A stretch of 48,463 nucleotides of DNA from Haloprofundus salinisoli (lineage in GTDB: Archaea > Halobacteriota > Halobacteria > Halobacteriales > Haloferacaceae): assembly GCF_020097815.1 (NCBI RefSeq), contig NZ_CP083665.1:1-48463 (forward strand). The letters are read 5' to 3'. The position numbers and the translations under genes are program-made. How positions within the stretch are numbered: position 1 is the first letter of the stretch; each line of letters opens with the position of its first letter. The notes under the pieces are model-generated. The model searched no databases, had not been told where the DNA came from, and worked only from the letters and a program-made list of their open reading frames with translations. Shown in pieces: positions 6,550 to 15,663 of this stretch.

Positions 6550-8370
6550 ATGTGTGGAATCATCGCCCGCGTCGGCGGCGACGACGGTGTCCAGGAGCTG
6601 CTCCAAGGACTCTCGAACCTCGAGTACCGCGGGTACGACTCCGCCGGTCTCGCGGTCAAGCAGCGAAACGGTTCGCGGCCGACCGTCGTCAAGCGCCAGG
6701 GCAACGTCTCCGAACTCCGTGACTTGGCCGACGGACAGGTTCTCGGCCCGGTCGGTATCGGTCACACCCGCTGGAGCACCCACGGGCCGCCGACGGACGA
6801 CAACGCCCATCCCCACACGGACTGCGAAGAGCGCGTCGCCGTCGTCCACAACGGCATCATCGACAACTACGGCGAGCTCCGAGAGCGCCTCACGGCCGAC
6901 GGCCACGAGTTCCGTAGCGACACCGACACCGAGGTCGTCCCGCACCTCATCGAGGAGTACCTCGACGCGGGCGACAACGCGGAGACCGCGTTCCGAAAGA
7001 CGGTCGACCAGCTCTCCGGTAGCTACGCGATTGCGATGATCGTCGAAGGCGACGACGCCGTGTACGCGACCCGCGAGGGGTCGCCGCTGGTGCTCGGCGT
7101 CAGCGACGACAGCTACTACCTCGCGAGCGACGTCCCCGCGTTCCTCGAGTACACCGACCGCGTCGTCTATCTCGACGACGGCGACATGCTGGTTGTGAGG
7201 CCCGACGGGTACACGCTCACCGACGCGAGCGGTTCGATCGCCGAACCGGCCGTCGAGACGGTGAGTTGGAACCCCGAACAGGCCGGCAAAGGCGCATACG
7301 ACCACTACATGCTCAAAGAGATCTACGAGCAGCCCCACTCGCTCCGGCAGGCCATCGAGGGTCGGGTCAAGCCGGAGTCGAACGAACTCGCGCTCGAAGA
7401 GTTCCCGTCGGGGACGTTCGAGGACGTCGAATCTATACAGTTCGTCGCCTGCGGTACCTCCTATCACGCCGCGAAGTACGCGGTCCAAATGTGCGCCAAC
7501 CGACAGCTCTCCGCACAGGCGTTCCTCGCCAGCGAGTACGCTACCGCAATTCCGCACGTCGACGAGAACACGCTCGTCGTCGGGGTCACCCAGAGCGGTG
7601 AAACCGCCGACACGCTCACTGCACTACGGAAAGCCCAGGACGCGGGCGCACGGACGCTCGCGGTGACGAACGTCGTCGGCAGCACCGCCGCCCGCGAATG
7701 CGACGATACGCTGTTCATCCGCGCCGGCCCGGAGATCGGTGTCGCGGCGACGAAGACGTTCTCCTCGCAAGTCGTCTGCCTCGCCTTGTTCGTCGAACAG
7801 TACTACCGTGACCGCCACGACGGTGAACCGTCCGAGGGCTCCGAGGAGATGCTCGCGGCGATTCGAGACCTTCCGGACGTCATCGAATCGGTTCTCGAAC
7901 AGACGTCCGTCCAGTCCGTCGCCGAGACGTACCGCGACGTGGACTCGTACTTCTTCATCGGCCGCAACACCGGTTACACGGTGGCGCTGGAAGGAGCGTT
8001 GAAGTTCAAGGAGATCACGTACGAGCACGCCGAAGGCTTCGCCGCCGGCGAACTCAAACACGGGCCGCTCGCGTTGGTCACCCCGTCGACGCCTATCATC
8101 GGTATCGTCGACGGCCTCGACAGCGACAAAACCGTCCACAGTCTCGCCGAGGCGAAAACTCGCGGCGCGCCCATCATCGCGGTGACGAGCGACCCCGAAA
8201 GCGTCCGCGACCTCGCGGATATGGTCCTCGAAATCCCCGAGACGAACCTCGAACTCGCGGGTGTCGTCGCGAACGTCCAACTGCAGTTGCTGTCGTACCA
8301 CGCGGCGGCGATGCTGAGCCGACCTATCGACAAACCGCGGAACCTCGCAAAGAGCGTCACCGTCGAGTAG
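6550..8370 (+). CDS. glmS: Glutamine--fructose-6-phosphate aminotransferase
   Basis: A 606-residue GlmS that makes glucosamine-6-phosphate from fructose-6-phosphate and glutamine, the first step to UDP-GlcNAc. The start MCGI leaves the nucleophile Cys2 at the N-terminus of the class II glutaminase domain (about 2-215). Two SIS sugar-isomerase domains follow (about 285-420 and 455-600), with CGTSYHA and the active-site segment GELKHGPLAL. The C-terminus KPRNLAKSVTVE is the canonical GlmS ending, so the gene is full length. A chromosomal copy is expected in any haloarchaeon, so this may be a dedicated second copy that boosts amino-sugar supply for the plasmid glycan. It pairs functionally with glmM at 3615. 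Confidence 0.97.
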   Translation: MCGIIARVGGDDGVQELLQGLSNLEYRGYDSAGLAVKQRNGSRPTVVKRQGNVSELRDLADGQVLGPVGIGHTRWSTHGPPTDDNAHPHTDCEERVAVVHNGIIDNYGELRERLTADGHEFRSDTDTEVVPHLIEEYLDAGDNAETAFRKTVDQLSGSYAIAMIVEGDDAVYATREGSPLVLGVSDDSYYLASDVPAFLEYTDRVVYLDDGDMLVVRPDGYTLTDASGSIAEPAVETVSWNPEQAGKGAYDHYMLKEIYEQPHSLRQAIEGRVKPESNELALEEFPSGTFEDVESIQFVACGTSYHAAKYAVQMCANRQLSAQAFLASEYATAIPHVDENTLVVGVTQSGETADTLTALRKAQDAGARTLAVTNVVGSTAARECDDTLFIRAGPEIGVAATKTFSSQVVCLALFVEQYYRDRHDGEPSEGSEEMLAAIRDLPDVIESVLEQTSVQSVAETYRDVDSYFFIGRNTGYTVALEGALKFKEITYEHAEGFAAGELKHGPLALVTPSTPIIGIVDGLDSDKTVHSLAEAKTRGAPIIAVTSDPESVRDLADMVLEIPETNLELAGVVANVQLQLLSYHAAAMLSRPIDKPRNLAKSVTVE

Positions 8371-8639
8371 CTCGTTCGTTGCCCTCGACTGACGACGCAG
8401 TCGATTCTGCGCTTTCTCGCCGGTGCTTTCGAGTTCGACCGACTGCGCTACCGCTCGCGCGTCTCGAAACAGCCACCCGGAAGAATGGTATGTCAGAGTG
8501 GGTGGCGTGAATTGCCCGCGGTTGACGGTGGTGTATACCGAATCGACGGGACCTAACTGATGTCCGTCTGTGTGATGTGGAAGCGGAGTGTCGGGCGGGC
8601 ACCGACGAACCGTGCCTGGTTACCAGGCGTTCGTGCGGT

Positions 8640-11018
8640 CTACTCTTGCTGGTAATCCTTCTTCAGGTCGACGCTCGCGCTGCCACTCAGGTTGAACTGC
8701 GTGATGTCTCCCGAGAAGAGGTACGCGTCGATGCCACCAGCGACCGCGCCGCTGGCCTTGTTTCCGTTGGCTTCGTCTTCGGCGTCGACGGTGCCGACGA
8801 TGTCGGTGTGCTTGATCTCGCCGGTCACTGCCACCGAGTAGTTGGTGACGCCCTCGCTCGGACCGTTGATGACGAGCAGGTGCGGGTGGTCGGAGTCGCG
8901 CTCGACCTCTTCCTCGCCGCCGGTGTCGCCGCGACCCTCTTCCTCGCTACCGTCGTCGGTGCTGCCGTCGTCAGTGCTACCGTCGCTGGAACCATCGTCG
9001 GTGCTGCCGCCGTCAGTCGTGTCGGACCCGAGTTCCGAGGGGTCGACTTCCTGACCGTTGACGTACACCGTCGCCGTTCCCTCGGTGAAGCGGAACTGCG
9101 TGATGTTCCCGGAGAACGAGTACGCGTCCCGGCCGCCGGCGGTTGCGCCTTCGGCCGTCGCGCCGTGGATGTTGTCCTCTTCGTTGAACGTTCCGGCGCT
9201 AGCGGGGCCGACGCCGAGTTCGCCGTCGACGGTGAACTCGTAGCTCGCAAGACCGTTGTCGCCGCTGATTGCGATGACGTTCGGGCGGGACACAGACGGG
9301 TAGTCGGCCGCGTTGACCGCCTCGCCGTTGAGCTTCACGGTGACGCCGTCGTCGGCATCGAGCGCGTTGAGTTCCCCTTCGAATCCGTAGGAGTCGGTCC
9401 CACCGTTGACGACCGTGCCGCTGGCCGTCTGGGCTTCGATGGAGTCTTCCTTTTCGAGGTTTGCCTTGCCGGCGTTCTTGATCTCGCCCGAAGCCGCAAA
9501 GGCGTAGTTGCCGTCGCCGGTCACTTCGACGTGGTTCGGAAGACCGGATTCGTTGGTTGAACCGCCCGTATTGCCGTCGTACTCGACGGGCCGCCCATCG
9601 AAGTTCGGCGTCGGGCAACTCTCGCTGCCGGAGACGTTGGCCGTGTTCACGTTGGAGCTGTTGAACACGGTCGCCTGACCGGTGACGTTGATGGTGGAGT
9701 CGCGGAGGGTGACGTTGCTCGAACCGTTGATCTGGATACCGTTCTGGTTGCTTCCGTTCTGTTCGACACAGAGGTTGCGCAGTTCGGAGCCGTCGCGGCC
9801 GTAGATGAGAATCGCTTCGTCGCCCGATGCGGTGCCCGTGACGCTGACGTTCTCCATGACGAGGCGTCGGGAGGAGGGCGCGGAGTCCATCGAGACGGCG
9901 CGGAACGGCCAGCTCTTGGGTGAGCGCGATTTCAGGGCCTTGACGTTGTCGTCGATTTTGATTCGGGTGTTCCGAACCGTCATCTTGCCACCTTCAGTTC
10001 CGTGAACGATGGCGCCCGAGGACGCACCGACGTCGCTCATGATGATGTCGCAGTCCTCGATGAGCATCTCGTGGCCTTCCTTCATCCAGATACCGCGGGC
10101 GTTGCGGTCCCGCGGCGTGTGGCTTTTGTCGTCGCAGACGACTTCCGCGCCTTTGACGACCGCTTTCGGGCCGCCGGTACGAATCTGCTGAATGTTGCTG
10201 TTCGCGTAGCGGCCGCCGATGACGTTGACGGGGCCGGAGTGAGCGCTGGCGTAGAGTCCCTCGTGGTCCCAGCGGCTGACGTCACAGTTGACAAAGTTGA
10301 GCGTCCCGGCGGGGTCGAGTTCCGGAACCTCGCCGACGTCGGGGTAGTCGCCGACGATGGTCGGTCGGACCCAGACGCCCATGCCGAGACCGCCTTTCGA
10401 GAAGTCGACGTTCTCGAGCGTCAGGACGGTGTCGGAGCCAGCGCACTGGAGGAATGCGCCGCCGACCTCACTACCGGCGTCCTGCCGGTCGAGAAGCCGC
10501 CAGTTCTTGAGGACGTTCGTTCCGGAGGTCGCTTTGAAGACGACGCGGGAGGACGTGCTGCCCGGCTGTTCGACGTCGAAACCTTCGATGTGTACGCCCT
10601 GCGCTCGCGAGAGGCTGATGAGGGTCGTACCGCCGGAGTGGTCGGGGACGATGGTTGCGCCGTTCGGGGCCACCATCGCGAAGTTCTTGAGGCCGCTCTT
10701 GCTGAACGGGGCGAGCTTGTACGTACCCTTCGGGAACTTGACGAGCGTGTTGTTCTGGAGGTGGTCTTCGAGAACGCTGTTTATCGTCCGGTTGCCGGAG
10801 GTGTCCGCACCTGCTTCGGCGATGTTGACGACGGTGTTGTAGTTGTTTTCCGAGACTGCTGCGGACGCGACGCCGCTGGCACCGGCGCCCGTCGCTGCAG
10901 CCGCCGCGGCTGCGCCGGCCATCTGGAGATAGGACCGGCGACCGAGGAGTAATCCGTCGTTATCGCCATCAGTAGTCGACTCTTCTTCTGTATCGTTGAC
11001 TGCCAGTTCGCGTGCCAT
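8640..11018 (-). CDS. Tat-exported right-handed beta-helix protein with three C-terminal modules
   Basis: A 792-residue exported protein. A twin-arginine signal (RR at 27-28, then an Ala-rich core to about 54) targets it to the Tat system. Residues about 58-480 form a parallel beta-helix of the pectate-lyase type, with repeated strands such as MLIEDCDIIM and MTVRNTRIKI. Three related modules follow at about 494-577, 578-664 and 711-792, each with a G-x-D-x-Y-x-F-x-G signature (GTDSYGFEG, GRDAYSFSG, GIDAYLFSG). A Ser/Asp/Gly-rich acidic linker (about 665-710) precedes the last. There is no C-terminal membrane anchor. The beta-helix part is paralogous to the lipoprotein at 11293. Such folds in lyases, epimerases and adhesins act on polysaccharides, but I cannot assign the reaction. 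Confidence 0.88.
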   Translation of the reverse strand: MARELAVNDTEEESTTDGDNDGLLLGRRSYLQMAGAAAAAAATGAGASGVASAAVSENNYNTVVNIAEAGADTSGNRTINSVLEDHLQNNTLVKFPKGTYKLAPFSKSGLKNFAMVAPNGATIVPDHSGGTTLISLSRAQGVHIEGFDVEQPGSTSSRVVFKATSGTNVLKNWRLLDRQDAGSEVGGAFLQCAGSDTVLTLENVDFSKGGLGMGVWVRPTIVGDYPDVGEVPELDPAGTLNFVNCDVSRWDHEGLYASAHSGPVNVIGGRYANSNIQQIRTGGPKAVVKGAEVVCDDKSHTPRDRNARGIWMKEGHEMLIEDCDIIMSDVGASSGAIVHGTEGGKMTVRNTRIKIDDNVKALKSRSPKSWPFRAVSMDSAPSSRRLVMENVSVTGTASGDEAILIYGRDGSELRNLCVEQNGSNQNGIQINGSSNVTLRDSTINVTGQATVFNSSNVNTANVSGSESCPTPNFDGRPVEYDGNTGGSTNESGLPNHVEVTGDGNYAFAASGEIKNAGKANLEKEDSIEAQTASGTVVNGGTDSYGFEGELNALDADDGVTVKLNGEAVNAADYPSVSRPNVIAISGDNGLASYEFTVDGELGVGPASAGTFNEEDNIHGATAEGATAGGRDAYSFSGNITQFRFTEGTATVYVNGQEVDPSELGSDTTDGGSTDDGSSDGSTDDGSTDDGSEEEGRGDTGGEEEVERDSDHPHLLVINGPSEGVTNYSVAVTGEIKHTDIVGTVDAEDEANGNKASGAVAGGIDAYLFSGDITQFNLSGSASVDLKKDYQQE

Positions 11019-11292
11019 GCACTCGGTTAAGATAAGACTGCACCTATAAATCTTTCCTAGTCTGCCCGATTATTCCTGGATACATTCACTAATTCCTGAA
11101 TGAAACCTTAGAATTTCGTGAATGTATGGAAATCTGATTAATAGCAATGAAACGCCATTTTCGGGTGTTTGACGGGTTATCCCACCGTGTAAATCGCCGA
11201 TTAACACTCCATTAGGAATTCTCCGTCCGGTTATTTCTTGCTTACAAAGGCCCCGTCGTCCGACTCTGTGAACTGTACCGAAAAGGAATATC
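11019..11292. promoter_or_regulatory. Promoter region of the secreted beta-helix gene
   Basis: The minus-strand sequence at 11043-11055 reads as a TATA-type element (AAAGATTTATAGG), 24 bases or so before the 11018 start codon, which fits a short-leader haloarchaeal promoter. The rest of the gap is AT-rich for this replicon and holds no open frame. The upstream beta-helix gene at 11293 probably ends with its terminator here. Confidence 0.55.
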
Positions 11293-12888
11293 TCAGGATA
11301 TGTCGACTAACGTTCCGACCACGCCGCTGTTGTTGACGCCGGTGATCGCGAACCGTCCGTTGCTGGTTCCCTCCCCGAAGAACTGTCTGTCGATGCAGAA
11401 CGGGAGCGTCTCGTCGACGAGATGCCGGTCCGCCTCGGCCCTCGTCTGGTGGTTTCTGCTCTCGAGGCGCGAGCTCTCTCCGAGGAGCACGCCGCAGTCA
11501 TCGCTTTCCTGATTTATGCCCACCAACAGCGGGTATCGGCCGACGACGACCGAGAGATTCTTCAGCACCGTTCCGGGTGAGTCGATGATGTCGATTCCGT
11601 CGCGGTTCGTCCCGGACTGTTTGATATCCACCTGATTCAGCACCGTCTCGTCGCGGCCCTCCACCTGAACCGCACTCCACCCCGTTCCGTTCCCGTGAAT
11701 CCGGACGTTCTCCAGGTTGATGTCCCACTGTTCGGGCCTCGAACGAAGGCTCGGCGCGTAGAAGTTCCCCGGTTTCGGATACCGGGCTTTGATTCCGTAA
11801 GTCGGCGCGTTGACGAGGATATCCGTGTTTTTGACCGTCGTTTTGCCGTGCTCCTTGTCGACGACGATGCCACCGGAACTCAGCGTTCCGTCGAGACTGG
11901 TTATCTTGATGGTACAGTCCTCGATGACGGTGTCGTCTCCCTCTTTGAGCCAGATCCCGCGCATGTTCTTCATGTCGGGTCGTGGTTCGTCAATTCGGAT
12001 CGTCGCCCCTTTCACGAGCGCGGCCGTGTCCGCGTTCCCGCCACCAACACGGATCTGTGAGAGGCCGTTGTTCGCGTACTCGCCGCCAAGTACCTTCATC
12101 GGCCCACCGTGGGCCGAACCGTACAGGCCCTGCTCCTCCCATCCGATTATGCGGCAGTCCTTGAACGTTATCGACCCGGGGTCGCTCGTCGGGAAGATGA
12201 ACACTGCTGTCGAGTGTGTCGACCCCTTCGACATGTCGACGTTCTCGACCAGCAGCTCCGTCTCGGAACCCGATACCCTGCACGTGAACGCCTGAGTTCG
12301 GCGTGAGACTGTGTACCTGCTCAAGAGACTGATGTCCCGAACAACGTTCCTTCCACCGTCGCAGAACACCTGTATCTGGGGTGCAACCCCCTCTCCTCGG
12401 CAGGCTACCGACACTCCCTCGAACAGAAGTCCGTTGACTCTGTCGAAGCTCAGCCAAACACCGCTCTGTCCGTCGGGCGGACGGAACGTCGCGTTCTCAC
12501 CTACGATGCCGACGTTCCGGTGGTCCTGTATCGCCCAAATCGCGTCGATGCGGTACTCCCCTTCGGGGAAGTACAGAAGCGTATCGTCGCCCACGACTCT
12601 GTCCAATAGCCCGTTTATCGCCTCCGAACCGCTCGTATCGGCTCCCGACGCTGCAACGTCGACGACATTCTGATACCGACCTGCGTACGGAATCCCCGAG
12701 TTCGACACCGAGTTGCCGGTCTCGTCGATGGACCCGTTCGACATCGTGGCTGGGTCACCCGACGAGTCGACACAGCCGGCCACCCCGACCGTCAGTCCCG
12801 TAGCAAGTCCCGCCAGGTACGTTCGTCTGCTTACTCCTGAACGAGACTGCTTCTCTGTCACACGTGGTTCTATCTTTGGCCCGGTCAT
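11293..12888 (-). CDS. Tat-exported beta-helix lipoprotein, paralogue of the 8640 gene
   Basis: A 531-residue protein with a Tat signal (RR at 21-22) ending in a lipobox VAGC, so Cys39 is probably lipidated and the protein is held on the outer face of the membrane. The body (about 70-480) is a right-handed beta-helix alignable with the 792-residue neighbour: both share NVVD/TVVN at the start, GRY/GEYAN, NARGIW/NMRGIW and a KEG(H/D) turn. The C-terminal triple module of the neighbour is absent. The pair looks like a duplication giving one released and one membrane-held form. The substrate is unknown. It is divergent from the deacetylase at 12988, 99 bases away. Confidence 0.87.
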   Translation of the reverse strand: MTGPKIEPRVTEKQSRSGVSRRTYLAGLATGLTVGVAGCVDSSGDPATMSNGSIDETGNSVSNSGIPYAGRYQNVVDVAASGADTSGSEAINGLLDRVVGDDTLLYFPEGEYRIDAIWAIQDHRNVGIVGENATFRPPDGQSGVWLSFDRVNGLLFEGVSVACRGEGVAPQIQVFCDGGRNVVRDISLLSRYTVSRRTQAFTCRVSGSETELLVENVDMSKGSTHSTAVFIFPTSDPGSITFKDCRIIGWEEQGLYGSAHGGPMKVLGGEYANNGLSQIRVGGGNADTAALVKGATIRIDEPRPDMKNMRGIWLKEGDDTVIEDCTIKITSLDGTLSSGGIVVDKEHGKTTVKNTDILVNAPTYGIKARYPKPGNFYAPSLRSRPEQWDINLENVRIHGNGTGWSAVQVEGRDETVLNQVDIKQSGTNRDGIDIIDSPGTVLKNLSVVVGRYPLLVGINQESDDCGVLLGESSRLESRNHQTRAEADRHLVDETLPFCIDRQFFGEGTSNGRFAITGVNNSGVVGTLVDIS

Positions 12889-12987
12889 TGTTATATTTCA
12901 CCTACCCCACATTTGGTCGGCTCTCCGCCACCTACGCTGGATTAGCCCCCTCATTCCAAAGCCGACTTCTAGTGAACGGACATTCCG

Positions 12988-13686
12988 ATGGAGTTTACCT
13001 TCGACGAGTACGGTCGTCTCTTAGACTCGCTCATCGAGGACGGCTACTCGTTTACAGATTACGAGCGGATGCCGTCGCGCGGACAAGTTATCCTTCGACA
13101 CGACGTCGACTGGTCGCCGGAGAAGGCGCTTCGGATGGCTCGAATGGAGGCCGACCGCGACGTGCAGTCGACGTACTTCTTTCTCGTGACGACCCCGTTC
13201 TACAACGTTCACGCGAGAGACATCCGAGAGACTATCGCGGAGATCGAAGCGCTCGGACACGACGTCGGACTTCACTTCAGCACGCACGAGTACTGGCGCG
13301 AGGAACCGCTCGAATCCGACTTGCTCCGCCGAATCGACGGCGAACGAAAGACGCTCGACTCCGTCGTCGACGACCTCACCGAGACGATTGCGTTTCACAT
13401 TCCCCCCGAGTGGACGCTCGACCGGTCGTTCAACGGGTTCGTGAACAGCTACGAACCGCGATTCTTCAGCGCCGTCACCTATCTCGGGGACTCCGGCCAG
13501 CGCTGGCGTAGCGGCCATCCGTTCGAGGGCGGTATCCCCGAGCGGATGCAGCTGCTCACCCATCCCGGTCTGTGGGGCGACGAAGACGCGACCTTCGAAG
13601 AACGCCTCGAACAGCAGCAGAAGCGCCGATTCGAGGCCGTACGGGGCTTTTTGGCTTCGGAGTTCCTCTCCGAAGGAGGCGATTAA
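12988..13686 (+). CDS. NodB-type polysaccharide deacetylase (first copy)
   Basis: A 232-residue carbohydrate esterase 4-like protein. The metal-binding HDVDW motif is at 38-42, and a second motif with His96 and His100 (GLHFSTH) supplies the remaining ligands. No signal peptide is visible, so it should act in the cytoplasm on a nucleotide- or lipid-linked sugar, removing an N- or O-acetyl group. The gene starts the rightward half of the glycan cluster and is followed after 34 bases by a GT-C-like membrane protein. A second, more distant deacetylase is at 27679. The exact substrate cannot be read from the sequence. Confidence 0.85.
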   Translation: MEFTFDEYGRLLDSLIEDGYSFTDYERMPSRGQVILRHDVDWSPEKALRMARMEADRDVQSTYFFLVTTPFYNVHARDIRETIAEIEALGHDVGLHFSTHEYWREEPLESDLLRRIDGERKTLDSVVDDLTETIAFHIPPEWTLDRSFNGFVNSYEPRFFSAVTYLGDSGQRWRSGHPFEGGIPERMQLLTHPGLWGDEDATFEERLEQQQKRRFEAVRGFLASEFLSEGGD

Positions 13687-13720
13687 CAATGGCTGTTCTT
13701 CGCTATCTCTGTAACTGTTC

Positions 13721-15544
13721 ATGAGTTTCAGACAGGCCGGCGACGAGTCTTCCGACGGCGAAGACCTCGTCGCGACCGGGCTTCTCGCCGTCGGATTCTT
13801 CGCGCTCGCGGGGGCGATTCTCTACGCGCGAAGCGTCCCGGCGACCGGGTACGAGCTATCGATATACGCCGGAACGCCGGTCGCAGTCTGGGCTGCGATC
13901 GGCGCTGCGGTTCTCGTCGCATCCGTGTACGCGCTGTTTCTCCCGGCGGGGCGGACGCGCCTCTGGGCGCTCATCCTCGGCGGAAGCGCGATCACGACCG
14001 TCGTCTCGATGCCGCTCGTTCGCGGCTACTTCTTCGTCGGGGCGGGCGACTCGCTGAGTCACCTGGGGTGGGCGCGCTCGATCCAGCGCGCATCGGTTCT
14101 GCCTCAGCAGATGTTCTATCCGAGTCTCCATAGCCTCACCGACGCAATAGACCTCGTCACGGCGATGGGACTTCGACGCTCCATGATGCTGGTCGTCGTC
14201 GTCACGCTCGTCGTGTTCCTCATCTTCGTGCCGCTGACGGCGCGTGCGATGACCGGCAGCAGCCGAGCGCTCGTGTTCGGCGCATTCTCGGCGTGGTTGC
14301 TCCTGCCGCTAAACCACATCGCAGTGCACCTGATGCCGCATCCGAGTACGCAGGCGATATTCATCGCCACGCTCGCGCTGTACTTACTCGTCCGCTACGT
14401 CCAGAGTTCGTTCGACGACGTCTCCGGCGGCCCGTTCGTCTTCGGGGCGCTGTTCTTCCTCGTGGGCGCGGGTCTCGTACTCTACCACCCGATGCAGGCG
14501 TTGAACCTCTTTATCGTCTGCGGGACGATCGGTATCATCCAGTTCCTCGCACGCAGGCGGGCGATGGACTCTATCGTCGCCAGTCACCGGCCGGTGTACG
14601 CTCAAACCGGTCTGTTAGGACTGTTCCTGTTCGCGTGGATGATTCCGCGCGACCGGTTCCAAGGCGCGTTCGAGGGTGTGTACGTCGATATCCTGCAGGC
14701 TGCGTTCGTGGGCAGTGACCAAATCAGTACGACGGGTGGGGGCGCTGAGAGTATCGGTGTGAGCTTGGAGGAACTGTTCGTGAAAATCTTCCTCGTTGCC
14801 ACGATTTACGCTGTGCTCACGGGGCTGTTCTTCCTACTCACGTCGACGGGCCGCCTCGACGACGACGTGCGGAGTCAGTCGCTCGTGCTGTACCTCGGCG
14901 TCGCGCTGGTTCCGCTGGTCGGCCTGTTCGGCGCGTACTTCGTCGGGTCGCCGACGCTCGGCTACCGACAGCTCGGCTTCATCTTCGTCGTGGCGACTAT
15001 CGTCGGTGCGGTGGCGCTGAGTAAAATCGTCGGCGGCCTGCAGAGCCGGCTCACGTTCGACGCCGCCCGCTCGGTCGCCGCCGTGGTGATGGTCGCGATG
15101 CTGGCGATGTCGATGGTCGTCATCTTCCCGTCGCCGTACATCGTCAAGACGACCCAGCACGTCTCCGAACAGCAGTACTCCGGCTACGAGACGACGTTCG
15201 AGCACCGAAACGGAGAGGTGTTCTTCTCGTCGACCGGCGGCGGTCCCGAGCGGTTCTCCGACGCGGTGTACGGCTTCGAGAACATCACCGACCCGGCCGG
15301 CCCGCCGGTCGCTAACGTGCCGATCGAAGGCGGCGGCAACAACGTGAGCAACGTCTCCGGACAGTTCGACGGTCCGAGATACTTCGTCACGACAGAGACG
15401 GATTACCAACGTGAGGTGTTGCTGTACAACGAGAAGGCGTACACCAAGGCCGAGTACGAGTCGCTGCCGACACAGCGGCAGTTGAACCTCGTCCAGTCGA
15501 ACTCGGAGTACACGCTGTACGTCACCCGCGACGGGTTCGAGTAG
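13721..15544 (+). CDS. Polytopic membrane protein, GT-C glycosyltransferase-like
   Basis: A 607-residue protein with about 13 predicted membrane segments, followed by a soluble C-terminal domain of about 120 residues that probably faces outside. The loop after the third segment contains GAGDSLSHLG, positioned like the acidic motif in the first external loop of GT-C glycosyltransferases. Such enzymes transfer sugars from polyprenyl-phosphate donors outside the membrane. It could be a glycosyltransferase, a polymerase or a ligase of the glycan made here. It lies 34 bases after the deacetylase and is probably co-transcribed with it. I recognise the architecture, not a named family. Confidence 0.8.
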   Translation: MSFRQAGDESSDGEDLVATGLLAVGFFALAGAILYARSVPATGYELSIYAGTPVAVWAAIGAAVLVASVYALFLPAGRTRLWALILGGSAITTVVSMPLVRGYFFVGAGDSLSHLGWARSIQRASVLPQQMFYPSLHSLTDAIDLVTAMGLRRSMMLVVVVTLVVFLIFVPLTARAMTGSSRALVFGAFSAWLLLPLNHIAVHLMPHPSTQAIFIATLALYLLVRYVQSSFDDVSGGPFVFGALFFLVGAGLVLYHPMQALNLFIVCGTIGIIQFLARRRAMDSIVASHRPVYAQTGLLGLFLFAWMIPRDRFQGAFEGVYVDILQAAFVGSDQISTTGGGAESIGVSLEELFVKIFLVATIYAVLTGLFFLLTSTGRLDDDVRSQSLVLYLGVALVPLVGLFGAYFVGSPTLGYRQLGFIFVVATIVGAVALSKIVGGLQSRLTFDAARSVAAVVMVAMLAMSMVVIFPSPYIVKTTQHVSEQQYSGYETTFEHRNGEVFFSSTGGGPERFSDAVYGFENITDPAGPPVANVPIEGGGNNVSNVSGQFDGPRYFVTTETDYQREVLLYNEKAYTKAEYESLPTQRQLNLVQSNSEYTLYVTRDGFE

Positions 15545-15623
15545 CTAGAGTTTCCCTCGATTTTCGGCTCACGACGCTTCTCAACGCCGACCTACTCAGA
15601 CCGAGTGAGGGAATACGCGACGC

Positions 15624-15632
15624 ATAACAAAG
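15624..15632 (+). promoter_or_regulatory. Cluster promoter element ATAACAAAG before the 15664 gene
   Basis: An exact copy of the nine-base element, 31 bases before the ATG at 15664. The position suits the BRE/TATA region of a message with a very short leader. Confidence 0.7.
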
Positions 15633-15663
15633 CGCGTATCCGGTATGTCTCCGTGTAGTAGCA

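Noticed and set aside
6407..7557. Long frames in other phases over glmS (6407-7039 +, 6436-7557 -)
   Set aside because: They are shadows of glmS, whose motifs are complete in its own frame.
12886..12894. ATAACAATG at the start of the lipoprotein gene as a promoter element
   Set aside because: The match overlaps the start codon itself, so it cannot serve as the core promoter for that gene.
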